NCBI GenBank assembly: GCA_020426925.1
Contig: JAGQPC010000002.1
Location: 1 to 41,644, forward strand
Length of the DNA: 41,644 bases
From: Planctomycetales bacterium
GTDB lineage: Bacteria; Planctomycetota; Planctomycetia; Pirellulales; Pirellulaceae
Direction of reading: 5' to 3'
The translations under genes and the position numbers were made by a program. Shown one piece after another: positions 34,521-41,644 of this stretch. The notes under the pieces are model-generated. The model ran no database searches, was not told the origin of the DNA, and was given only the letters and a program-made list of their open reading frames with translations. Position 1 is the stretch's first letter; every line of letters begins with the position of its first letter.

Positions 34521-35477
34521 TCAGGCAACTCGCCGTGGCTGCACTGGGAATTGCTCGTCGGCGATGGGAGATTCTTCCGAGGCATGTTTTGCGTTGGCCT
34601 GTGAGCTGCTGATCACGTGAACTGATCGCTGAGGGAATGGGATTTCGAATCCGTTAGCGTCAAAGCCGATTTTGATTTGCTCAGTCAAATCCCAGCGAAC
34701 TTTCCAGTAGTCTGCGTTGGCAACCCAAGGCCGTACGACGAATGTCACGCAACTGTCGGCGAGCTCGTTCACTGCGACGACTGGCTCCGGCTCCGAAAGC
34801 ACAAGTGGATGATTCCGAACGGTCAATTCCAAGAAACGCTTGACTCGAGGCAAGTCATCTCCGTAGCCACATCCAATTTCCAGGTCGACGCGGCGGTAGC
34901 GTTCTCGTGAGTAGTTGGTGATATTCCCGGCCATGATCGATCCGTTAGGCACAAACGTTTTGACATTGTCCGGTGAATTGACCAGCGTGTTGAAAACATG
35001 AATCGCTTCGACCTTGCCTTTCGTGCCAGCAACCTCGATCACGTCGCCAACTGAAAACGGGCGAAACATGATGATCATCACGCCCGAAGCAAAATTCGAC
35101 AACGAATCTTTCAGCGCAAGTCCTATCGCAAGTCCACTCGCGGCAACGATGGCAGTCAGCTGCTGAGTTGGAACGTCAAGCCTCGCGGCTGTCGAAATCA
35201 GAATAAGTACAAGGCCCGCGTAGTAGGCCAATTTGCCAAGAAACTTCGCGAGTGTTTCATCGACTTTGTAGCGTTCGAACGCGCGGTCCATGGTCCGAAC
35301 ACCGAATTTCAGCGCCCACCGACCGATGATCAAAATCGCGATTGCCGGGACAACGTGGGCCATAACGTAGGTCTTGCGTTCTTCTGTTAGCAGTGGAATG
35401 GACATCAGCCAACTGACTGTCCGACTGACTGCTTGTTGCAGCGTCGATTGAAGATCGGCAAACAATACGGGCAACAT
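34521..35477 (-). CDS. MscS-type mechanosensitive ion channel
   Basis: 318 residues from ATG 35477, which has AAGGA upstream; an in-frame extension of 24 codons to 35549 lacks one. Three TM helices lie at about 33-57 (VVPAIAILIIGRWAL), 75-95 and 105-127. The pore helix is TAIVAASGLAIGLALKDSLSNFASG (split), with Ala/Gly repeats as in MscS TM3. The beta domain follows: MFRPFSVGDVIEVAGTKGKV, EAIHVFNTLVNSPDN, VPNGSIMAGNITNYS. The C-terminal alpha/beta domain (about 190-285) and a 30-residue Ser/Pro tail complete it. It releases ions on hypo-osmotic shock. Length is slightly above E. coli MscS. Confidence 0.94.
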   Translation of the reverse strand: MLPVLFADLQSTLQQAVSRTVSWLMSIPLLTEERKTYVMAHVVPAIAILIIGRWALKFGVRTMDRAFERYKVDETLAKFLGKLAYYAGLVLILISTAARLDVPTQQLTAIVAASGLAIGLALKDSLSNFASGVMIIMFRPFSVGDVIEVAGTKGKVEAIHVFNTLVNSPDNVKTFVPNGSIMAGNITNYSRERYRRVDLEIGCGYGDDLPRVKRFLELTVRNHPLVLSEPEPVVAVNELADSCVTFVVRPWVANADYWKVRWDLTEQIKIGFDANGFEIPFPQRSVHVISSSQANAKHASEESPIADEQFPVQPRRVA

Positions 35478-35874
35478 AGATCTGCTTCCTTGCAATTCAA
35501 AGTGGCTACTAGCGGGCGGGATGGTAGCGGCATCGCCAGACGCCATCAAGCAGAGAAATTGTGGAACTCATGTCGCGCCGACGTGCACAATCCTTGACGC
35601 GACTGTTGGATCGCAAGCTGATCGATTATCCGGATATTTACGTTTTTGCGTCTTTCGCATGTACATGGAGGGCCGGATCAAAATCAAGCGACGTGGTAAA
35701 CTGGTGAATATGCAGTGACCGTGCTGTGTTCTGAGAGCGGTTAATGCGAATTTACAGCAGGCCAATCATTGCGAGACGAGATTTGTACCGCTCGTTGGTG
35801 GCGGCAGCGAATTTGGCCATTCAAGACGCTCGACTAGTAACAGTCGCGGGATGATCCACACGGAGATATTGAGT
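35478..35874. other. Divergent intergenic region, no gene supported
   Basis: Nearly 400 bases lie between mscS (minus) and the giant coiled-coil gene (plus). A 65-codon plus frame (35521-35718) has no ribosome site or family and is not called. Promoters for both genes should lie here, but no clear box pair was found. An in-frame ATG at 35851 is weaker than 35875, which has GGAG ten bases upstream. Confidence 0.4.
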
Positions 35875-38800
35875 ATGCCTCTGGAGATTTTCGAACCTCT
35901 GATTGCCCAGGCATCCATCATTCAAAGCGGGCTCGCTTTGGTGATCGGCTTAGGCATTGGGGCGGTCGTGACGTATTTCATCGGTCTCGGTGCCCGCTCG
36001 CAGTACAAGTCAGCTGCTCAACAACTAGCCAATCTGCAAGGACAGAATCTCAAACAACGAAGCTTGAACGTTGGCAGTGTCCAGGGACAGACCGCCGATC
36101 GCCCGATGCCTCCTCCGAAAACTGGATTGCCTCCCAAAAAGGACAAGCCGAAACGAGCGACACCTGACTCGTCGGCAGCAAGAGATGAAATCGAATCGCT
36201 GAAGAACGAGAAGGCTTTGCTGCTTCAGCAGATCGAGGCCGAACAGACTCAACGATCTGTAGAACTGCAGCGAATTGCCGATTTGGAAAAGACGCTAGCA
36301 GATCAAGCAGCAAATCCAGTACCGGCTCAGGCAGCCAGTTCAGACCAACAATGGCAGTTGGATCAACTTCATCGAGAAAACATTTCTCTGCAGGCCGCAA
36401 TCGATCAGTACCGGGACGAACTTGAGCAGCTCAAACTGCAGCATTCTAATCAGGCCGAGACTCAGACGAACGTTGCTGAGCCGGCCCACGCAGCAATCGA
36501 GGCACTCCAAAACGAAAAAGCACAGCTCGAATCACAGCTGGAGGAACAGCGAACGAAAACTGAGGCACTCGCCAATGAATTGGAAGAAGTGCGGGCTGCA
36601 GCGAGTGGTGCGGGAGCTTCAGCAGATCCCGAATTGGTTGCGGAAGTAGAAACGCTCAAGCAGCAAGTGCAACTCATGGACGAAGTGCAGCAGCAAGCCG
36701 ATCTACTTGCCGAAAAACTCTACGAAAGCGATGAACTGCTTCAGGAAACTCGATTGCAGATCGAGCAGTCGGAGCAGGCTAACGTTCATCTGCAGTCGCA
36801 AGTAAACGAGTACGAATCCAATATCGCTAGATTGGAAGAGCGAATCGATGAACTGAATAATCGGCCCGTCGAGCAAGCCGCTCCGGAAGTTCACGACAAC
36901 AGTTCGATGGATGAGCTGCGGACGATTCTTGCCGAAAAGGAGGCAGCCGTCGCGTCGTTGGAACGCGAAAAGCTCGACTACAAAAACCAGCTGGACGAAT
37001 ATCGCGAACGGATGACGACTGACGCTGCGTTGCTCGCGGAAACGGCCAGTGTCTCGGTCGAAGAGAATGAAGCAAATCAAAAGCTCATCAAACAGCTGAA
37101 GTCGGAGCTGGCGCAGCGTGATGAGCAAATACTTGCCGTCCAAAAGACAATGGATGATCTGTACACGGCGAGGGATCGCGTTGCGTCTTTAGAAATCGCA
37201 AACGCAGAAAGAAATGCTACCGTCCGCCTTCTGGAATCGGAACTGCTGCAGCTAAGAAGTCAGCCTCAGAACGACGGAATCACTCCTGAAAAGTTGGCCG
37301 AGGTACAGGCTGAGTTGGATTCGAAAAACAGTCAGTTAATTGCAGCGAATGAATCCAACGACAAACTCACTAGTGATCTAGCAGAAGTCCAAGAGGCACT
37401 CGCGGCAGAACGGGCTCGCGAGCCCGCCGGTGATCCGGAAGAAGTTGCTGCGTTGCGAGAAGAGATCGAAGCGCACAAGGAACAGATTGCTCGGGAGCGA
37501 TCTGAAAAAGAACAGCTCCATGCAACGTTGGCCGACGTGCAGGATGAGCTTGCCGCCGTGTCCGCGCAAGTTCCAGATGCCGAGTCGCAAAAAGCAGCTC
37601 AGGAGAATATCGCAAACCTGAAAGCGGAAGTTGCTCGTTTGGCGGCAGAGCTCGATGCGGAACGGCAGAACGTGCCTCCGCAAACGCAGCAGCAGATTGA
37701 ACTCCTGCAGTCAGAGGTGGCTTTGCACGAAGAGGAGAAAACGGCGAACGCATTGCGATTCGCGGAACTGACACAAAATATAGCGCAGCTTACGAATCAA
37801 CTAGATGTGGAGCGAACCAACACTCCTCCAACGGTCGCTCAAGAAATCGGATCGCTGCAACGGCAACTCGAACAACGCACGGCGTTTGCCGATCAGATGA
37901 CCAGTGAACTGTCAGAACTGCGACAGGCGCTTCATCAACTTCAATCTGAAACAGACGAAATCAAAGCCGATCGAGATTCTGCTCATGCCGAAGCGAAGAA
38001 GTTGCACAAGAAACTTGCTTTGTCGGCGGAATTGCAGAGTGAATTGGCAGCTGCAAATTCTGCTCGGGACGAACTTCAGCAGCGAGTTGATGAGCTCAAC
38101 ACACGAGCAAATGAGTTAGAGTCGGATTTGAATGATGCTACTCGCGAAAGGGCCGAAGCGGACCGGCGAGCGCGAGACCTAAAAGAACAGATCGCAGGAT
38201 CGCCCACGGCTCAATCGGAAATCGCCGCACTGCAGCAGCAGGTGTTGACTCTGATATCAGATAAAGAGAAAGCGCGAGACGCTCGTGAAGAAGCTGAAGA
38301 CAGGATCGAGGAACTGGAAGCTGAACTTGAGGCGTTAAAGGGATCTGAATACTCTCGCGAGTCGGACGGAACCGACGCCGTGTCGTCTCAGTTGGACGAT
38401 GCGAAGCTGCAGGTTGAACAGCTCAAAGCCGCTTGTCTAAGGTATCAGGCCGAGGCGGAATCTAAAGCAAACGAATTGAGCAATCAGTCATCGCAGCTCG
38501 CCGAACTGCGTGCGACTTCGGAGCTGTTTGAATCGGTCAAGCAAGAGTTGAAGGGGCAAGTCACCGGCTTGACTGAGCAAGTGGCACAACTCGACCGCGA
38601 TGTCGCGAAGCGTGATCGTCGCCTGCAGGAACTGTCTGCGGAGAATGAACAGGCTAAAGCAATGTCGGCTCGAATCGGTGAACTCGAGCAGCAGTTGGAC
38701 GAAGCTAATTCGCGCTGGGCTCAATCGCGAACCTCGAATGAGCAGTCGCAGCAGCGGATTGAGGAACTGCAAGCTCAACTGGAATCGCAAAAAGGCGATT

Positions 38801-40785
38801 CCAGTCAAGAACTCGAGTCGGCTCGAAATGAACTCGCCGATATCAAAGAAGTGGTTAAGGCTCGCGAGCAAACGATCGTCTCGTTACAGGAACAGGTGGC
38901 GTCCGCGACTGCAGGCGACGCGTGCGCTCAAGATTTTGAATCGTCCAATGCGATCATCGCTGAACTCCAGCAGCGGCTTGTCACCGAGCGAGCATCATTG
39001 GAGCAAGGGATCAAGCAGCGAGATCGCCAGATTCAGTTTCTGACTAGGGATCGCGACCAGCTAAAAAAAAACGTTGATCTCGCGCACGAACAATCACAAC
39101 AACAGCTAGCTTCGTTAAAAGCAAAATCAGATGAACTGGTTGCCTCCATTGCAGAAGCTCGGACAGAACATCATTCACTGACGGGCAAGCTTGCTGCCGA
39201 GCAGCGCGCGTCCGAGCAGCTGAAATCGCTGCTCGAACGAACTCGAGCGGAACGTGACGCGGCTGTTGAGCAAAACGAACGAGACAGCGATGCGACGCAC
39301 GTCAATCTCCAAGCTGCAATCGAGAAAATTGCGGAGCTAGAAGCTGCTGTGAAAACGAGTGCGCAGCAGCACGCCGTCGAATTAGCAGCTGCAGAGGCCA
39401 AGGCCGACCAAGGTATGTCGGCCGCAAAGCAGGCGCAAGAAGAGCTGGAAGCCGCTCGAGAAAAAACACATCTCGCGATCGAAAAGATTGCGGAACTCGA
39501 ACTCGCCATCGAAAAGCACTCGTCATTGGGAACTGACGAAGAATCCGACGCAGCAACGGATCTCGACGACGAATTGGTTGCGTTAAAGGACGAACGTGAT
39601 TCCGTTCGTGGCGACCTGGAAGACGCGAATGAACGCATCGCTGAGCTGGAAACATCTCTGCGAGAGCAGGCAGACAAGCACGCTGCCGAGCTGCGACGTG
39701 CAAATGACTCAGTGGCGGCCAGTGAAACCGATGCTGAGAATCGTGAGGCGATCGAAGCGTTAGAGTCCCAAGTGGAAGAGTTTGAGGAAGAGAACAATCT
39801 TCTGGTCGCCGAAATGCGGCAGCTTCGCGAGCAGGTGGAGCACGCCGAAAAACTGACGCTTGAGGTGCAGGCTGAAAACGAACGCCTCACAATAGAGCTG
39901 AGTCAGCAATCTGCTGCTGATTCAATCGATGCCGACACCAAAAAAGGAAAGCTTAAAAAGCAAATCAAGGAGCTGGAGTCAGAACTTGATTTTGCCAAAG
40001 ACGAGCTAACAAGGCAGCGAGAATCGGCAAACGCTTGGCGAAAAGAGAGAGCGGAACTGCTCGATGAAATGGATTCGCTGAGGGGACGACTCGAAGGTGC
40101 TCAATCATCCGATGACGAACATCCAGCGGATGATGGCGAGGACATTACAGAACAGTACAATCAGCTCATCGAAGACAACGAACGTTTAGTGCAAGACCTT
40201 GCCCAAGCAGAAAAGCAGCTGGAGGGCAAAGATGACCGTTTGGACGAGCTTGCATCGGCGCTCGCTCAATCGCGACGAGACGTTGCGTCGCTGCAGTCCG
40301 AGCTTAAGGAAACGCAAGCGGTCCAGCGCATGCAGAACGGCGGTGACAAAAGTTCTGCAGAACACAAACCGCAAAAGAAGGCGTCTCGCGTTAAGCCGAA
40401 GAAGAGCGACGCCAAAGCGGCTCATGAAGACACGGCCAAACAGGAAGCAAAATCGAGCAAAAAAACACCCGGCAAGTCGTCCAAATCCAAAGCTGCCAAG
40501 GTGAAGAAAAAGCTGGCAAAGAAGATCGGTTCTTCCAATACCAAAGAGGACGATACTCTTGGCCTGTTGTTTACTTCGCCGCCAGACAAACAAGATGACT
40601 TGCGGGAAATATCCGGACTCGGGCCCAAGTTCGCGGAAAAACTAAACGAGCTGGGAATCTATCAGTTTGCTCAAATCGCTACGTGGAAAGCCAAAACGAT
40701 CGATGCGATCGCCGAACAGATTGGTGCCGGACCACGCATCCGCAAGGAAAAATGGGTGCAGCAAGCTAAACGGCTTGCCAAGTAA
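35875..40785 (+). CDS. Giant membrane-anchored coiled-coil protein with C-terminal helix-hairpin-helix domain
   Basis: 1,636 residues. One TM helix near the N-terminus (about 14-38, IIQSGLALVIGLGIGAVV) leaves a short extracytoplasmic start. A Pro/Lys-rich linker follows (about 60-110), then some 1,350 residues of nearly unbroken heptads rich in Glu, Gln, Ala and Leu with few Gly or Pro: a very long coiled coil, up to about 200 nm if fully extended. A Lys/Ala/Ser-rich linker (about 1480-1560, basic) leads to the last 63 residues, ISGLGPKFAEKLNELGIYQF, QIATWKAK and IRKEKWVQQAKRLAK: a helix-hairpin-helix of the flap-endonuclease-like/L21-extension type that usually binds nucleic acid or protein. 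It resembles membrane-tethered SMC-like or EzrA-like proteins in plan but has no ATPase. Role unknown; tethering DNA or a complex to the membrane is inference. Confidence 0.85.
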   Translation: MPLEIFEPLIAQASIIQSGLALVIGLGIGAVVTYFIGLGARSQYKSAAQQLANLQGQNLKQRSLNVGSVQGQTADRPMPPPKTGLPPKKDKPKRATPDSSAARDEIESLKNEKALLLQQIEAEQTQRSVELQRIADLEKTLADQAANPVPAQAASSDQQWQLDQLHRENISLQAAIDQYRDELEQLKLQHSNQAETQTNVAEPAHAAIEALQNEKAQLESQLEEQRTKTEALANELEEVRAAASGAGASADPELVAEVETLKQQVQLMDEVQQQADLLAEKLYESDELLQETRLQIEQSEQANVHLQSQVNEYESNIARLEERIDELNNRPVEQAAPEVHDNSSMDELRTILAEKEAAVASLEREKLDYKNQLDEYRERMTTDAALLAETASVSVEENEANQKLIKQLKSELAQRDEQILAVQKTMDDLYTARDRVASLEIANAERNATVRLLESELLQLRSQPQNDGITPEKLAEVQAELDSKNSQLIAANESNDKLTSDLAEVQEALAAERAREPAGDPEEVAALREEIEAHKEQIARERSEKEQLHATLADVQDELAAVSAQVPDAESQKAAQENIANLKAEVARLAAELDAERQNVPPQTQQQIELLQSEVALHEEEKTANALRFAELTQNIAQLTNQLDVERTNTPPTVAQEIGSLQRQLEQRTAFADQMTSELSELRQALHQLQSETDEIKADRDSAHAEAKKLHKKLALSAELQSELAAANSARDELQQRVDELNTRANELESDLNDATRERAEADRRARDLKEQIAGSPTAQSEIAALQQQVLTLISDKEKARDAREEAEDRIEELEAELEALKGSEYSRESDGTDAVSSQLDDAKLQVEQLKAACLRYQAEAESKANELSNQSSQLAELRATSELFESVKQELKGQVTGLTEQVAQLDRDVAKRDRRLQELSAENEQAKAMSARIGELEQQLDEANSRWAQSRTSNEQSQQRIEELQAQLESQKGDSSQELESARNELADIKEVVKAREQTIVSLQEQVASATAGDACAQDFESSNAIIAELQQRLVTERASLEQGIKQRDRQIQFLTRDRDQLKKNVDLAHEQSQQQLASLKAKSDELVASIAEARTEHHSLTGKLAAEQRASEQLKSLLERTRAERDAAVEQNERDSDATHVNLQAAIEKIAELEAAVKTSAQQHAVELAAAEAKADQGMSAAKQAQEELEAAREKTHLAIEKIAELELAIEKHSSLGTDEESDAATDLDDELVALKDERDSVRGDLEDANERIAELETSLREQADKHAAELRRANDSVAASETDAENREAIEALESQVEEFEEENNLLVAEMRQLREQVEHAEKLTLEVQAENERLTIELSQQSAADSIDADTKKGKLKKQIKELESELDFAKDELTRQRESANAWRKERAELLDEMDSLRGRLEGAQSSDDEHPADDGEDITEQYNQLIEDNERLVQDLAQAEKQLEGKDDRLDELASALAQSRRDVASLQSELKETQAVQRMQNGGDKSSAEHKPQKKASRVKPKKSDAKAAHEDTAKQEAKSSKKTPGKSSKSKAAKVKKKLAKKIGSSNTKEDDTLGLLFTSPPDKQDDLREISGLGPKFAEKLNELGIYQFAQIATWKAKTIDAIAEQIGAGPRIRKEKWVQQAKRLAK

Positions 40786-41058
40786 GCCGCGGCTTCAACG
40801 ACCCGGATTAACGGAGACGCCAGATCGCTGCATAGTTGATCCCAAATGGCTGCATGCTTCTGCTGGCTCGCGCAATCGCGTGCTCCCTCTTTTAACATTT
40901 AGCCTGCATCTGCTAGATTCTAGGCGGACAGCGTCAACTCCGCATCAGTTGTAACCCGAAGCGTACGTTTGACGTTGCGCCAGTTCTAGCCACGTAGTGG
41001 CGGCAGCACCACGGCGCAATGAACCGATACCAATTCTAAAAAACTCTTAAGGAAGACG

Positions 41059-41580
41059 ATGGCGAATCCGACCGCAACTTTCGAAACATCATTGGGTAAC
41101 TTTACGGTAGAAGTGTTCACCGACAAGATGCCAATCACCGGACAAAACTTCTTGGATTTGGCCAAATCCGGTTTCTATGATGGCCTCCATTTCCACCGAG
41201 TGATTAACAATTTCATGATCCAATTTGGTTGCCCGCACAGCAAAGATCCCAAGAGCGCTCGAGCCGGAACTGGTGGTCCTCCGCACGGAACGATTCAGGA
41301 CGAACACCCGGAAGACGCGAAACTATCGAACGAGCCGGGAACGCTGTCGATGGCGAACACGGGACAACGAAACAGCGGTGGGTCTCAGTTCTTTATCAAC
41401 ACGGTCCACAACGACTATCTCGACTGGTTCACACCTGGTCCGTCGAAGCATCCGGTCTTTGGCAAAGTGACCGAAGGATTAGAAGTTGTGAAGAAGATTG
41501 AATCGACTCCAACTGATGGCAGCGACCGCCCTGCGAGTCCGGTCCAAGTGATCAAGATAACAGTTCATGAGGCGGCGTGA
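41059..41580 (+). CDS. Peptidyl-prolyl cis-trans isomerase, cyclophilin type
   Basis: 173 residues from ATG 41059, preceded by AAGGAA. No signal peptide, so cytoplasmic. The cyclophilin core is clear: [13 protein letters not shown] at the start, [18 protein letters not shown] (catalytic Arg in HRV), [48 protein letters not shown]. The Ala-Asn-Thr and Gln-Phe-Phe residues form the proline pocket. It speeds proline isomerisation in protein folding. Length fits the family. The window ends 64 bases after the stop and shows nothing more. Confidence 0.95.
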   Translation: MANPTATFETSLGNFTVEVFTDKMPITGQNFLDLAKSGFYDGLHFHRVINNFMIQFGCPHSKDPKSARAGTGGPPHGTIQDEHPEDAKLSNEPGTLSMANTGQRNSGGSQFFINTVHNDYLDWFTPGPSKHPVFGKVTEGLEVVKKIESTPTDGSDRPASPVQVIKITVHEAA

Positions 41581-41644
41581 TCTGGAATTCTCCGCCTCAC
41601 TGTCTGACACGTGAGTAACGGACGAATCGGAAACGCATCACTCG

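Noticed and set aside
39171-39890. 239-codon minus-strand frame rich in Ser and Arg
   Set aside because: Antisense to the coiled-coil gene; the Ser/Ala/Cys composition is the mirror of Glu/Ala codons.
1-41644. CRISPR array, tRNA or rRNA genes, insertion sequence
   Set aside because: Looked for direct repeats with spacers, cloverleaf-like stretches and transposase motifs; none was found.

Overview
The window reads as chromosomal DNA of a planctomycete, most likely a Pirellulaceae relative of Rhodopirellula or Blastopirellula. The basis is family content: a BBP7-type outer-membrane beta-barrel protein, very large Ser/Thr kinases with a cytoplasmic zinc ribbon and periplasmic WD40 repeats beside an ECF sigma factor, a two-domain-fused pyruvate carboxylase, several small lineage-type hypotheticals, and frequent GTG/TTG starts. 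No rRNA, tRNA, CRISPR array or intact transposon was seen.

Region 1 (1-10.8 kb) is a signalling block. At the left edge, on the minus strand and cut by the window end, is a gene with an HELIH zinc-protease motif that resembles peptidase family M91 (the NleD type III effector family). Facing it on the plus strand are a small STAS-like protein, an ECF-type sigma factor and two tandem paralogous kinase-WD40 proteins, separated by palindromic REP-like repeats. A BLUF blue-light sensor follows, preceded by tiny overlapping ORFs, and then a possible remnant of a chemotaxis receptor.

Region 2 (10.8-16.1 kb) is a compact TetR - membrane fusion protein - RND permease operon (ATGA overlap, then 0-nt spacing) with a perfect inverted repeat in front of tetR as probable operator. 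Region 3 (16.1-25.8 kb, minus strand) holds pyruvate carboxylase and a second efflux operon of heavy-metal type: a Cys/His-rich exported protein, a His-rich CusB/CzcB-like adaptor, two small membrane proteins of unknown function and a CusA/CzcA-like RND permease. Neither efflux locus shows an outer-membrane channel gene.

Region 4 (26-35.5 kb) is mostly housekeeping: an amidohydrolase, a small secreted protein, a BBP7 barrel protein with a clear terminator, a ParA-like ATPase without a visible ParB, a one-TM hypothetical, a 74-residue hypothetical upstream of aroB (3-dehydroquinate synthase), dprA, a sugar phosphate isomerase/epimerase-like TIM barrel and an MscS channel. Region 5 (35.9-41.6 kb) has a membrane-anchored coiled-coil protein of about 1,636 residues ending in a helix-hairpin-helix domain, followed by a cyclophilin.

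Most likely candidates for something undescribed are the M91-like protease beside the STAS/sigma/kinase block, the giant coiled-coil protein with a terminal HhH domain, and the metal-efflux operon with two unexplained membrane proteins. All assignments come from reading the sequence; no database search was run.
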